Position numbers and translations under genes: made by a program. A DNA stretch of 64,000 bases, taken from positions 248,001-312,000 of the forward strand of contig NZ_JAKJPO010000004.1 in NCBI RefSeq assembly GCF_021725675.1, written 5' to 3'. Source of the stretch: Marilutibacter chinensis (GTDB lineage: Bacteria; Pseudomonadota; Gammaproteobacteria; Xanthomonadales; Xanthomonadaceae). The notes under the pieces were generated by a model, which saw only the letters and a program-made list of their open reading frames with translations, made no database searches and was not told where the DNA came from. The number at the start of each line of letters is the position of its first letter. Position 1 is the stretch's first letter. This document shows, in pieces, positions 42,577 to 51,858 of the stretch.

Positions 42577-43323
42577 TCAGAAGGCCAATACTTCCTGCAT
42601 GGACATCAGGAGCACCCGATCAAACCCATGCTCGAACTGCCAGGATACGGCTTCCGCAGGAATGGACAGGTCCGCAGCAATCGACACCTGATCGCATACC
42701 AGCAACAACCAGACTTCGTCCGCATAACGCCGGTATTCCGTCAGCCTCCTGGATTTTTCCCCGATCCGGGTAGCGACCTGACCCCGTTCGAGCTCGAATG
42801 TGCTCCAGACCGAACCGCCCACCCATGACCTCGGCAATCCTGGCAACTGGAAGAAAACGCTGAGTCCGGAGAGCCAACGCGGTAGCAGATCGGCTGTTTT
42901 CCGCTGTCCCGGCAGTGCCCGGAACGACTCCCCGGGCCGCGGCCGAAACTTTTCGACCAGCCCCGTCATTTCCTGAACGGCAGGGCGCAGAGCTGGCAGT
43001 GGACCCGGCCTGAACGAGAAGTTGGCGAATAGATCATCTCCATTCGCTCGCTCGTAAGCCCGTTGCGCTTCGGCCAGATAGCTCCTCTGGGCGGCGTGGA
43101 TCTGGAGATTGGTAAAGCCCGGGTACGCAGAGGGGACGAGCTGCGAAATCTCGATTCCGTATCGCCGCCCGGACGAGCTGATCACCACGTCCGGGGCGGG
43201 AGGCTTTGGCTGGTCGGGGTCCTGGTCGCAGACTGGCAGATATCCGGGGTGGTACTGCCAGGCGAACTTGATCCACCACAATTCCCGGCGTCGCCGCTCT
43301 TCGCAGCGGTCAACCGCCGCCAT
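42577..43323 (-). CDS. Unknown protein, possible PD-(D/E)xK-like fold
   Basis: 248 residues, family not recognised. Starts MAAVDRCEERRRRELWWIKF. The stretch APDVVISSSGRRYGIEISQL could be the D...ExS/K core of a PD-(D/E)xK nuclease-like fold, but the lysine is replaced; this is a guess. No signal peptide or membrane segment. The ATG at 43323 lies 14 bp inside the end of rsmI, so it is probably coupled to it. It is placed between rsmI and rnpB and is more A/T-rich than its neighbours, suggesting an acquired gene. Confidence 0.55.
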   Translation of the reverse strand: MAAVDRCEERRRRELWWIKFAWQYHPGYLPVCDQDPDQPKPPAPDVVISSSGRRYGIEISQLVPSAYPGFTNLQIHAAQRSYLAEAQRAYERANGDDLFANFSFRPGPLPALRPAVQEMTGLVEKFRPRPGESFRALPGQRKTADLLPRWLSGLSVFFQLPGLPRSWVGGSVWSTFELERGQVATRIGEKSRRLTEYRRYADEVWLLLVCDQVSIAADLSIPAEAVSWQFEHGFDRVLLMSMQEVLAF

Positions 43324-44128
43324 ACAACGCCTTGCGCGGCGCGCCGCTGAGTTCGGCGGCAAGCTTGGCCGCGGTCGACGGCGGCAGATGCCCGGCCAGT
43401 TTTGCGTACAGGCGGCGGCCCTCGGCGACGCGCGCGTCGGCATCATCGCCGGCGCCGTCGACGATCAGAACGAACTCGCCCTTGCGCTGGTTCGGGTCGC
43501 CGGCGACCCGCTGGCGCAATTCGCCGAGGGTGCCGTCGAACACGGTCTCGAACAGCTTGGTCAGCTCGCGCGCCAGCACCGCATGACGCCCGTCGCCGAA
43601 CGCGGCGGCCATGTCGGCCAGCGACTCCTCGATGCGGTGCGCCGACTCGTAGAAGATCAGCGTGCGCGGCTCGGCCGCGAGCCGGGCCAGCCGCTCGCGG
43701 CGGGCGCCGGCCCTGGCCGGCAGGAAACCCTCGAACGCGAAGCGGTCGGAAGCGAGGCCGGCCACGCTCAGCGCGGCGATCGCCGCGCAGGCACCCGGAA
43801 CCGGCGACACCCGGACGCCGGCGGCGCGGGCGGCGCGGACCAGCCGGTAGCCCGGGTCGCTGACCAGCGGCGTGCCGGCATCGGACACCAGCGCCAGCGA
43901 CTCGCCGGCCTGCAGCCGCCCGACCAGTTGCGCGACCTGGGCCTCCTCGTTGTGCTGGTGCAGCGCCAGCAGCGGCCGCTCGATCCCGAAATGGGCGAGC
44001 AGCTGGCGGGTGTGGCGGGTGTCCTCGGCGCAGATCGCATCGACCTCGCGCAGGGTCTCGAGCGCACGCGGACTCATGTCGCCAAGGTGGCCGATCGGGG
44101 TGGCGACGACGTGGAGCGTTGCGGGCAT
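43310..44128 (-). CDS. rsmI: 16S rRNA 2'-O-methyltransferase RsmI (C1402)
   Basis: 272 residues. LHVVATPIGHLGDMSPRAL, CAEDTRHTRQLL, SDAGTPLVSDPG and FYESAHRIEESL are standard. It methylates the ribose of C1402, the nucleotide whose base is modified by RsmH of the dcw cluster nearby. The ATG at 44128 fits the family N-terminus. It is divergent from lpoA, as in E. coli. Confidence 0.97.
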   Translation of the reverse strand: MPATLHVVATPIGHLGDMSPRALETLREVDAICAEDTRHTRQLLAHFGIERPLLALHQHNEEAQVAQLVGRLQAGESLALVSDAGTPLVSDPGYRLVRAARAAGVRVSPVPGACAAIAALSVAGLASDRFAFEGFLPARAGARRERLARLAAEPRTLIFYESAHRIEESLADMAAAFGDGRHAVLARELTKLFETVFDGTLGELRQRVAGDPNQRKGEFVLIVDGAGDDADARVAEGRRLYAKLAGHLPPSTAAKLAAELSGAPRKALYGGG

Positions 44129-44246
44129 TGCGGGTCCGACACGTGGATTCAGGCGGTGCGCGGTTAGAATCGTACCCGTTCCGGACGTTGACCCGATCTT
44201 TTCGTTTGACACGGCGCCGACACCGCGCCGCGCAGGATGCCCGCCG

Positions 44247-45662
44247 ATGACCCCCAAGCCACACGTTTCCGCCGCCTCCCGCCAACCGATCCGTGCCGCC
44301 GGTCCGTGGCTCGCGCCTGCGCTGGCGATCCTGCTGCTGGGCGGCTGCGGCGGGCTGGGCGTGCGCCCGACCTCCGAAACCACCGTGGTCCAGAACCCGG
44401 CGGTGGCCGAAGCCGGTGCGCTCGCCCGCAACGGCGTCGTGCTGACCGGCCAGGCCCGCGTCGACAACGAGCGCCGGATCCACCAGTTGCTGTCGCAGCT
44501 CGACAACGACACCCTCGCCCGCGAGGCCACCGCGGCCGCACCCGGCGACCCGCTGTACAACTACATGGGACAGGCGCTGCTGGAGCGCGGGCTGCCGCTG
44601 CCGCGCCCGTTCGACCATGCCGCCTGGACCTTTGATGCCAACAGCCGGCCTCCGGCGGAATCCGATGGCTATCGTCCGCCGGTGAAGCTGGCGATGCTGC
44701 TGCCGCTGAGCGGCAACCTCGCGATCGCGGCCTCGCCGGTACGCGACGGCTTCATGGCCGGCTACTACGGCGAGCGCCGCCGGCGTCCGGAAGTCACCTT
44801 CTATGACACCACCGGCAGCATCGCCGGGACGCTGTCGGCCTACGACCGCGCAGTCGCGGAGGGCAACGACTTCGTGGTCGGACCGCTCGACCGGGCTGCC
44901 GTCGATGCGCTGTTCGCGCGCGGCTCCACGCCGGTGTCGCTGCTGGCGCTCAACAGCGGCAGCCAGTCGCCGCCGGCCGGCAACGCCAGTTTCGCGCTGG
45001 CACCGGAGGACGAAGGCATCGCAGCTGCCGAATACCTGCTCGCGCGCGGCGCCCGCCGCGTGCTGGTGGTGGCCGGCAGCGACGACAGCCAGCGCCGCGC
45101 GGTCGATGCGTTGCGCGAACGTCTCGGCGAGCGCGGCGCCACCGTCACCGACGTGGTCGGCGAAGGCATCGCCGACCTCGGCCCGTTCGCGGCGCGCGAG
45201 GGCGGCGTCGATGCCGTGTTCCTGGCGATGCGCGGCGGTGCCGCTCGCGAGCTGACCCCGAAGCTGGCGCTGGCCGGTCTCGGCGGGGTGCCGCGCGTCG
45301 CGACCTCGCAACTGCTGTCCGGCACCGGCAACGCGGAGGAAGATCGCGCGCTCGATGGCATCGCCTTCCCGACCGAGACCTGGGCGGTCCGCGGCATCAC
45401 CGGCCTGCCTTCGGCCACCTACGCGGCCGGCATGCTGCCGACTGCCAGGGGCGCGGCGGCTCGCCTGTTCGCATTCGGCTACGACGCCTGGCTGCTTTCG
45501 GCCTACATGGAACGGTTGGTGAAGACCGCCGACGGCTCGATCCAAGGCGCCACCGGCACCCTGCAGGTGGACGGCTTCGGCAACGTCAAGCGCATCCCGG
45601 CCTGGGCGACCTTCATCAGCGGCGTGGTGATGCCGCTGCCGGGTGGAGCCGACCGTCGCTAG
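44247..45662 (+). CDS. lpoA: Penicillin-binding protein activator LpoA, outer-membrane lipoprotein
   Basis: 471 residues. N-terminal hydrophobic signal ending in lipobox LLLGGCG, so Cys is the lipidated first residue. A short TPR-like N-domain is followed by a periplasmic-binding-protein type 1 fold ([43 protein letters not shown]). LpoA stimulates PBP1A from the outer membrane. It is shorter than E. coli LpoA mainly in the N-domain. The order rsmI/lpoA/yraN is conserved. Confidence 0.9.
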   Translation: MTPKPHVSAASRQPIRAAGPWLAPALAILLLGGCGGLGVRPTSETTVVQNPAVAEAGALARNGVVLTGQARVDNERRIHQLLSQLDNDTLAREATAAAPGDPLYNYMGQALLERGLPLPRPFDHAAWTFDANSRPPAESDGYRPPVKLAMLLPLSGNLAIAASPVRDGFMAGYYGERRRRPEVTFYDTTGSIAGTLSAYDRAVAEGNDFVVGPLDRAAVDALFARGSTPVSLLALNSGSQSPPAGNASFALAPEDEGIAAAEYLLARGARRVLVVAGSDDSQRRAVDALRERLGERGATVTDVVGEGIADLGPFAAREGGVDAVFLAMRGGAARELTPKLALAGLGGVPRVATSQLLSGTGNAEEDRALDGIAFPTETWAVRGITGLPSATYAAGMLPTARGAAARLFAFGYDAWLLSAYMERLVKTADGSIQGATGTLQVDGFGNVKRIPAWATFISGVVMPLPGGADRR

Positions 45663-46047
45663 AGAGCCGGCCCAGGCGCTCTCGCGCCGCGCGCACGGTG
45701 CCGCGGTCGAGGCGGCCGCACGCCGCCACCTGCTGGCCGCAGGTCTGCAGGCGGTCGCGGCCAATGCGCACAGCCGCGGCGGCGAGATAGATCTGGTGAT
45801 GCGCGACGGCGGCACCCTGGTCTTCGTCGAGGTGCGCTACCGCCGCAGCGCTGACTTCGGCGGCGGCGCGGCCTCGGTCGACATCCGCAAACAGCGCAGG
45901 CTGGTCCATGCGGCGCAGGTCTTCCTCTCCCGTCATCCGCACTACGCCGACCTGCCCTGCCGCTTCGACGTGGTCGAAGCCGACGGCGAGCCGACGGCAC
46001 CGCGACTGAACTGGCTGCGCGACGCGTTCCGCGCGGACGACTGCTGA
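45643..46047 (+). CDS. yraN: YraN family (UPF0102) nuclease-like protein
   Basis: 134 residues. [20 protein letters not shown] is the UPF0102 core, resembling the PD-(D/E)xK active site of Holliday-junction resolvases. It starts at a GTG (45643) inside lpoA with a 20-bp overlap; no later start keeps the conserved region complete with normal length. The biochemical role is unproven. Confidence 0.88.
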   Translation: MEPTVAREPAQALSRRAHGAAVEAAARRHLLAAGLQAVAANAHSRGGEIDLVMRDGGTLVFVEVRYRRSADFGGGAASVDIRKQRRLVHAAQVFLSRHPHYADLPCRFDVVEADGEPTAPRLNWLRDAFRADDC

Positions 46048-46067
46048 TCCCCGGAACGGACCCGGAC

Positions 46068-46610
46068 ATGCCGACCATCATCACCCACGCCCTGGTGCCG
46101 CTGGCCGCCGGCATCGCCCTGGGCTCGCGGCGGATCGACCGCAGGCTGGTGCTCGCCGGGATGGCAGCGGCGATGCTGCCGGATGCCGACGTGGTCGCGT
46201 TCGCTCTCGGCATCCCCTACGCCGATGCGTTCGGACACCGCGGCGCCAGCCACTCGCTGCTGTTCGCCGCGGTCCTGGGCGCGCTCGCCGCATCGTTCCA
46301 CCGCAGTCTGCGCGCAGCACCGGCTCTGGCCGCGATCTGGATATTCGCCTGCACACTTTCGCACCCGCTGCTCGACGCCTTCACCGACGGAGGTCTCGGG
46401 GTGGCGCTATGGTGGCCCTGGTCGCATGCGCGCGAATTCGCTCCGTGGCGTCCGATCGAGGTGTCGCCTATCGGCGCCGGCTTCTTCAGCGCCCGGGGCC
46501 TGGTGGTGCTGATGTCGGAGGCGCGCTGGGTCTGGCTGCCGGTCACCGCGCTGGCGCTGGCGGCGGTGGCGCTGCGACGGACCTCGCGCGCGCTATCCTC
46601 GCGACGATGA
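46068..46610 (+). CDS. YdjM-like metal-dependent hydrolase, inner membrane
   Basis: 180 residues. THALVPLAAGIALG, AAMLPDADVVAF, GHRGASHSLLF and LSHPLLDAFTDGG form the conserved His/Asp pattern of the YdjM/DUF457 family. About four membrane helices. Family members in E. coli are LexA-controlled; no LexA box is apparent here. It overlaps the following oxidase by 4 bp. Confidence 0.85.
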   Translation: MPTIITHALVPLAAGIALGSRRIDRRLVLAGMAAAMLPDADVVAFALGIPYADAFGHRGASHSLLFAAVLGALAASFHRSLRAAPALAAIWIFACTLSHPLLDAFTDGGLGVALWWPWSHAREFAPWRPIEVSPIGAGFFSARGLVVLMSEARWVWLPVTALALAAVALRRTSRALSSRR

Positions 46611-47989
46611 GCACGTTGCCGCCCGCTCTGCACACCGAGTTGGCCGGCCTGCTCGGCGAGGCCTGGCGCACCGACCCGGCCGAGCGGCTGACCTACGCCT
46701 ATGACAACTCGCGGCGCGAATCGCTTCCCGACGCCGTGGCGCTGCCGACCGAGGTCGCCCAGGTGGTCGCCCTTGTCCAGGCCTGTCGTCGTCACCGCGT
46801 TCCGGTGGTGGCACGCGGACGCGGCACCAACACCACCGGCGCGGCGGTGCCGGTGGCCGGTGGCGTGGTGGTGTCGTTCGAGCGCATGAACCGGATCCGC
46901 GACATCCGCCCCGGCGATCGTTGCGCGGTGGTCGAACCCGGCGTGCTCAACGGCGACCTGCAGGCTTTGCTCGCGCCGTACGGGCTGTTCTGGCCGCCCG
47001 ACCCGACCAGCGCCGGCTACAGCACGGTCGGCGGCAACCTCGCCTGCAACGCCGGCGGGCCGCGCGCGGTGAAATACGGTGCCAGCCGCGACAACGTGCT
47101 GGCGCTGGCCGCGGTCACCGGCAGCGGCGAGCTGATCCGCTGCGGCAGCGCGACCACCAAGGGCGCAACCGGCTACGACCTGCAACGGCTGCTGGTCGGC
47201 AGCGAGGGCACCCTCGCGTTGATCGTCGAAGCCACCCTGCGCCTGGTACCGCTGCCGCCGGAACGCCGCGCGATCCGCGCGATCTACCGCGACGTCACCA
47301 GCGCCGCGCAGGCGGTGGCGCGGCTGATGGCGCAACCGGTCACCCCGTCGATGCTCGAATTCATGGACCACCAGGCGGTGCGGCTGGCGCGCGACGTCGG
47401 CGGCGCCGACCTGCCGGCGGATGCCGGCGCACTGCTGATGATCGAGGCCGATGGCGACTCCGCCACCCTGCCCCATGCCGTCGAGTCGCTGGCGCGCGCG
47501 GCCGAAGGCGACGGCCTGGTCGCGCTCGACGATGCGGCCGACGCGGTCGCACGCGAACGGTTGTGGGCTGCGCGCAAGGCGCTGTCGCCGGCGCTGCGCA
47601 CGCTCGCCCCGGGCAAGATCAACGAGGATGTCGTGGTACCGGTTTCGCGCATTCCGGAACTGGTCGACGGCGTGCAGCGGCTCGCCGACGAGTTCGCGCT
47701 GGCGATCGTCTGCTTCGGCCATGCCGGCAACGGCAACCTGCACGTCAACCTGATGTTCGATCCGGCCGAGGCCCGCCAGTCGCGGCACGCGCACGAGGCG
47801 ATGGCGCGGGTGTTCGCGCTGGCGATCGCGCTCGGCGGCACCCTGTCGGGCGAGCACGGCATCGGCCTTGCCAAGCGCGAGTTCATGCCGCAGGCGGTCG
47901 ACGCTCCCACGCTGGCGCTGATGCGCGCGATCAAGGCGCAGTTCGATCCCGACGGCATCCTCAATCCGGGCAAGCTGCTGCCGCCGTGA
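46607..47989 (+). CDS. FAD-linked oxidase, D-2-hydroxyacid dehydrogenase (GlcD/Dld-type)
   Basis: 460 residues. FAD-binding PCMH domain (VPVVARGRGTNTTGAAVPV, GYSTVGGNLACNAGGPRAVK, LLVGSEGTLALIVEATLRL) and a C-terminal substrate cap with CFGHAGNGNLHVN and GTLSGEHGIGLAKREF, whose histidines bind metal and hydroxyacid. The length fits D-lactate, D-2-hydroxyglutarate or glycolate dehydrogenase subunit families; the exact substrate is unclear. It sits between two 4-bp overlaps (ATGA and GTGA), so it is in one operon with its neighbours. Confidence 0.88.
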   Translation: MSTLPPALHTELAGLLGEAWRTDPAERLTYAYDNSRRESLPDAVALPTEVAQVVALVQACRRHRVPVVARGRGTNTTGAAVPVAGGVVVSFERMNRIRDIRPGDRCAVVEPGVLNGDLQALLAPYGLFWPPDPTSAGYSTVGGNLACNAGGPRAVKYGASRDNVLALAAVTGSGELIRCGSATTKGATGYDLQRLLVGSEGTLALIVEATLRLVPLPPERRAIRAIYRDVTSAAQAVARLMAQPVTPSMLEFMDHQAVRLARDVGGADLPADAGALLMIEADGDSATLPHAVESLARAAEGDGLVALDDAADAVARERLWAARKALSPALRTLAPGKINEDVVVPVSRIPELVDGVQRLADEFALAIVCFGHAGNGNLHVNLMFDPAEARQSRHAHEAMARVFALAIALGGTLSGEHGIGLAKREFMPQAVDAPTLALMRAIKAQFDPDGILNPGKLLPP

Positions 47990-48573
47990 GTCGCAAACTC
48001 GACACGCTGCTGAAGGACATCCGCGCCTGCACGATCTGCGAGGCGCACCTGCCGCTCGGCCCGCGCCCGGTGCTGCGGGCGAGTACCAGCGCACGGTTGC
48101 TGATCGTCGGCCAGGCCCCGGGCACGCGCGTGCATGCCAGCGGCATCCCGTGGGACGACGCCAGCGGCAGGCGCCTGCGCGACTGGCTGCAGGTCGACGC
48201 CGATACCTTCTACGACGAATCGCGCGTCGCGATCGTTCCGATGGGCTTCTGCTACCCGGGCAGGAAGGGCGGCGGCGATGCACCGCCGCGGCCCGAATGC
48301 CGCGCGACCTGGCATCCGCGCCTGCTGCCGTTGCTGCCGGACATCGGCCTGACCCTGCTGATCGGCCAGTACGCGCAGGCGCATTTCCTCGGCGACCGCC
48401 GCAAACCCGGCCTGACCGCGACGGTGGCCGCCTGGCGCGAATACCTCGGCGACGGGCTGCTGCCGCTGCCGCATCCCAGTCCACGCAACGTCGCCTGGTT
48501 CAAGGCCAATCCGTGGTTCGAGGACGATGTGCTGCCGACGTTGCGCGAGCGGGTCCGCGACACGCTGGGCTGA
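47986..48573 (+). CDS. Uracil-DNA glycosylase superfamily protein
   Basis: 195 residues, GTG start overlapping the previous stop (GTGA). LLIVGQAPGTRVHASG matches motif 1 and PHPSPRN motif 2 of family 4/5-type uracil-DNA glycosylases. An N-terminal CTIC pair recalls the iron-sulfur ligands, but only two cysteines are obvious there. It is a short member; glycosylase activity is not certain, and a scavenging or non-DNA role is possible. Confidence 0.8.
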   Translation: MSRKLDTLLKDIRACTICEAHLPLGPRPVLRASTSARLLIVGQAPGTRVHASGIPWDDASGRRLRDWLQVDADTFYDESRVAIVPMGFCYPGRKGGGDAPPRPECRATWHPRLLPLLPDIGLTLLIGQYAQAHFLGDRRKPGLTATVAAWREYLGDGLLPLPHPSPRNVAWFKANPWFEDDVLPTLRERVRDTLG

Positions 48574-48579
48574 CGCCGA

Positions 48580-49668
48580 CTACATCGTCGCCAGTTCGTT
48601 GTTGCTCAGGGTCCGGTTGTAGTGCTCGCGCAGGCCGACCTTGCGCTCCAGGTCGGCGATCACGTGACCGCTGAAATCCACACCGGTCAGTTCCTCGGCC
48701 ATGTTGATTCCGCCGGGCGTATCGACATTGATCTCCATCATCTTGTCCCCGACGATGTCCAGACCGGCCAGGTACATGCCGTCGCGGATCAGCTTGGGGG
48801 CGACGATGCCGGCCAGCCGCAGGGCATCGGCGTCCGGCTCGGCCAGTTCGACCTTGCCGCCGGCGGTGATGTTGCTGCGGGCGTCCCCCGAATCGTTGTA
48901 GCGCCGGAAACACGCGTACTTCCCGTCGACCTGCAACGGCCGGCCGTTGAGGGTGAGCAGCCTGAGATCGCCGTTCCTCGCTTCGGGCAGGTACTCCTGG
49001 ACGATCGCGTAGCCGTCACGGACGACGGCATCGATCATCTGGTTGAGATTCGCGGTGTTGTCCGGGGTGACGACGAATACGCTCTGGCCACCGGAGCCCT
49101 GCAGCGGCTTTATCACGCAATGGCCGTCGTGCGCGGCGATGAAGGATTTGATCTCCTCGACGTCCAGCGTGATGCAGGTAACCGGCCTGACCTCCTCGGG
49201 GAAATGCTGGAAATAGGTCTTGTTGGAGGCATCGGTCAGATGGGTGGGATCGTTGAGCACGATCACGTGCCTGAGCGCCGCCAGCTGCGCGAACAGCAGT
49301 CCGCTGTTGGGCGCCCACGGCCGCTCGTTGAGTTCCTCGGCCGGGTCGCTGCGCAGCATCAGTACGTCGAGTGCCTCCACCGAGATCCGTGCGACCTCCG
49401 CGTCGGCTGCCTGCAGGTCGGCGAGGAAATCGGCGTCGTCGCGATAATCGGTGCGTCGTGGCACGTGCGCATGGGCATGCACAGTCCCGTCGCTGTCGTA
49501 GATGAAGCCGCCCAGGCCAATCATGGCGACGGAATGCCCTCGCGCGACCGCGCGCCGGGCCAGCCTGACGGTCGTGTAGTTGTCCTTCTCCGTCGCGATG
49601 TCGTTGATCACGAAACCCAGCTTGATCGGGTGCGCGGCATGCGGCTCCCGGCGGGACGAACCGTTCAT
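48580..49668 (-). CDS. Glutathione-synthetase-like ATP-grasp ligase
   Basis: 362 residues. GshB-like layout: an N-terminal domain with KLGFVINDIATEKDNYTT and LMLRSDPAEELNERPW, then an ATP-grasp core with HCVIKPLQGSGGQSVFVV, IVQEYLPEARNGDLRLL and metal-binding KMMEINVDTPGGI. It resembles glutathione synthetase but is diverged and is linked to QEGLA and formylglutamate-amidohydrolase genes by 4- and 10-bp overlaps, so it probably ligates an amino acid or peptide in a dedicated pathway, not bulk glutathione. The acceptor is unknown. Confidence 0.75.
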   Translation of the reverse strand: MNGSSRREPHAAHPIKLGFVINDIATEKDNYTTVRLARRAVARGHSVAMIGLGGFIYDSDGTVHAHAHVPRRTDYRDDADFLADLQAADAEVARISVEALDVLMLRSDPAEELNERPWAPNSGLLFAQLAALRHVIVLNDPTHLTDASNKTYFQHFPEEVRPVTCITLDVEEIKSFIAAHDGHCVIKPLQGSGGQSVFVVTPDNTANLNQMIDAVVRDGYAIVQEYLPEARNGDLRLLTLNGRPLQVDGKYACFRRYNDSGDARSNITAGGKVELAEPDADALRLAGIVAPKLIRDGMYLAGLDIVGDKMMEINVDTPGGINMAEELTGVDFSGHVIADLERKVGLREHYNRTLSNNELATM

Positions 49669-50873
49669 GGCGCCGGCTCCAGGTGGTAGAAGTCGAGTGT
49701 GTCCGTTTCGCGGCATTCCGCCAGCCGCGTTTCGAACCCGGGATGTTCGAAGTAGCGTGGCAGCAGCGCGGGCGGCGCCGCCCATCCGTGTCCGGCCAGC
49801 TGCTCGAGCACGACCCGGTGCGACAGCGCGAACTTGCCGATCAGGAGGGGAACCAGCGGTTCGCCCGCGTGCAGGTGCGCGATGAGGTCGCGCAGGCCGC
49901 CCAGGTACACCGCGTCCTTGGTCAGGCCGCCGCCGCGCAGCGCGCGCACCGCGATGTCGAACGCGTCGTCCGTGGGCAGGCGGTGGGTCTCGTGCAGGCG
50001 TGCGAATATCGCGGCGATGCCTTCGCCATGGATCGCCATGTCGACGGCGACGACGCGCGCCGCCAGCACCCGCAGGCGGTCGCCCGACAGGTAGCCGGCC
50101 AGGTACTCGGCCAGCACCCCCAGTCCTTCCTGCAGCGCATCGTAATGCGCAAGCCCCACGGCGAGCTGGCGCAGCGGCTGCCTGGAACCGTTGTAGTACG
50201 TCACCAGGTGGGTGCCGATCTCGTGCTGCACGAGCGGCTGGATGCGCGCATGCGGCAGGCGTATGCCGCCGTCGACGTAGAAGGTTCCGTGCGACACCAT
50301 CATCATCGAGCCGATGTCGGTGTCGACGACGACATCGGTGTGGAACCCGGGTGCCCGCTGCCGGTACCACTCCAACTCGGTCTCGACGGCCGCGAGAACC
50401 TCGTCGATGCCGGCATCGGCGGCCAGTGCGCGGCCGTGCGGCACTTCCCGCAGGATGTCGCAGGCGAGTTCGAGCAGGGCCGCGTCGACCCCGCCGAACA
50501 GGTCGAGGCTGGCGGTCACGAAGCCCTCGGTGCCACGCAGCCGGACCAGCTCGACATGGCGTTCCAGTTCGCGCTGCTTCTCCGACAGCAGCCCCTCGAG
50601 CAGCGGCGACTCGACGCGTTCGATGGGCAGCGCGAGGAGGCGGTGGCGGGCCTCGTCGAGATCGATCTCCAGATCGATGTACCTCAACGGCTCGACGCGG
50701 GTGTAACCGCTGCTCTTGAAACTTTCCCACAAGCCGTCGTTGTCGATCGGCGACAGCGCCAGCAGCCAGTCCACCTGCCGGTCCAGCTCGGCCAGTGCGT
50801 CGTCCACCCGGGCTGCGACCGGCGGCAGCGCGCGCACCGGGGACACGGCGGGGCGGGCGGAAGTCAGCGGCAC
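49665..50873 (-). CDS. QEGLA-motif (DUF1704) metallopeptidase-like protein
   Basis: 402 residues from a GTG at 50873 that overlaps the upstream stop by 10 bp; GTGs at 50846 and 50837 are alternatives. Diagnostic VQHEIGTHLVTYYNGS gives an HExxxH zinc motif (H217, E218, H222), followed by DALQEGLGVLAEYLAG (Q248-E249-G250). Bacterial members are labelled flavohemoglobin-expression-modulating, while eukaryotic relatives (MATCAP) are tyrosine carboxypeptidases. A zinc carboxypeptidase acting with the neighbouring amidohydrolase and ligase is an inference. Confidence 0.75.
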   Translation of the reverse strand: MPLTSARPAVSPVRALPPVAARVDDALAELDRQVDWLLALSPIDNDGLWESFKSSGYTRVEPLRYIDLEIDLDEARHRLLALPIERVESPLLEGLLSEKQRELERHVELVRLRGTEGFVTASLDLFGGVDAALLELACDILREVPHGRALAADAGIDEVLAAVETELEWYRQRAPGFHTDVVVDTDIGSMMMVSHGTFYVDGGIRLPHARIQPLVQHEIGTHLVTYYNGSRQPLRQLAVGLAHYDALQEGLGVLAEYLAGYLSGDRLRVLAARVVAVDMAIHGEGIAAIFARLHETHRLPTDDAFDIAVRALRGGGLTKDAVYLGGLRDLIAHLHAGEPLVPLLIGKFALSHRVVLEQLAGHGWAAPPALLPRYFEHPGFETRLAECRETDTLDFYHLEPAP

Positions 50874-51715
50874 GCGATGAACTCCGCACGCACCGCAGCC
50901 ACGGCGGCATCGAGCCCCTTGCGGAGATCCTCCACGATTTCGATATCGGCCTGCCCCGTCCATTCGTCCATGTAGATCTTCTTGTATTCCAGGGTGATCG
51001 CGCAGACACGGTCCCCGTAGGTCGCATGCAGCCATTCCGGGAAGTGGCCGCCATCGGGATAGCGCACGTTCTCGCGCACGTCCAGGCGACGCCCGCCCGC
51101 GGTGTGCCCGCCGAGCACTTCGATCATGCGTTCGACGACCGCGCCCCAGCGGCTGCGGTCCAGCGTGGTCGCGCCGATGTCGATGTCGGGATTTCCACCC
51201 GCCGTCGCCGGTCGGGCGTCCGCACCCGCGCGGCGATGGTTGTAACTGTGGATGTCCAGCACGAGCACGCAGCCCCAGCGGGCGATCAGGTGTTCGACGA
51301 GTTCCGTCACCATCGCGTAGAAGCGGTCGTGCGCGGCGAGCGACAGCTCCAGTTCCCGCTCCGGCACAGGGCCCTTCCACACCCGCACGCCCCAGGTGTC
51401 CTCCAGGTTGGTCGACAGCGCCCGCTCGCGGGAACGGTTCAGATCGACCTGGAAACGCGAGGCCCGTACGCACAGGCGCACGTCACCGGCCGAAACGAGC
51501 ACGCCGGTCATCGGATCCTCTTCGCGGCGGCGCTGATCCTCGTCGATCGCCAGGTGCGCGATCAGCGACGGGCGCATCAGGTGCCCGTCGTGGATCGCGG
51601 TCGCGATCACCGGCCCTTCGTCCACGACCAGGTCCCAATCGTCGCTGGGGCGCTGCAGGACCAGCCGCTCGGCCGTCGAGAAGAACGGCATCGTCGCTGG
51701 CGTGTTGTCGTCCAT
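50864..51715 (-). CDS. N-formylglutamate amidohydrolase family protein
   Basis: 283 residues. PVIATAIHDGHLMRPSLIAH, VCVRASRFQVDLNRSRERAL-type text, CVLVLDIHSYNHRR and ITLEYKKIYMDEW match the FGase family, zinc amidohydrolases that release formate from N-formyl-L-glutamate in histidine breakdown. No hut genes are nearby; the partners are a QEGLA peptidase-like gene and an ATP-grasp gene, suggesting a different N-acyl amino acid substrate. First gene of the cassette; 143 bp separate it from thiL. Confidence 0.8.
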   Translation of the reverse strand: MDDNTPATMPFFSTAERLVLQRPSDDWDLVVDEGPVIATAIHDGHLMRPSLIAHLAIDEDQRRREEDPMTGVLVSAGDVRLCVRASRFQVDLNRSRERALSTNLEDTWGVRVWKGPVPERELELSLAAHDRFYAMVTELVEHLIARWGCVLVLDIHSYNHRRAGADARPATAGGNPDIDIGATTLDRSRWGAVVERMIEVLGGHTAGGRRLDVRENVRYPDGGHFPEWLHATYGDRVCAITLEYKKIYMDEWTGQADIEIVEDLRKGLDAAVAAVRAEFIACR

Positions 51716-51858
51716 GCCTGCGATGCTTTCACCGAGGGTATTAGGACGCCGTGAGCGGATGAACGCCGCGTTAAAGAATCAACATCCCACATGACGACAG
51801 CCGACGCCGGCCAGGCCGGCCGGCGATCCACGGGATGCCGCATCCCGCCGCCGCAGCT

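Noticed and set aside
42138-42828. Plus-strand frames of about 115-190 codons over rnpB
   Set aside because: The region is the conserved RNase P RNA on the minus strand.
43443-45815. A 790-codon minus-strand frame over rsmI/lpoA
   Set aside because: It is out of frame with RsmI and antisense to LpoA, whose lipobox and domains are clear.
44247-46047. Prophage or insertion sequence remnants in the window
   Set aside because: Looked for transposase, integrase and terminal repeats throughout; none was seen. Atypical regions are the glycan island and the gene at 42577.
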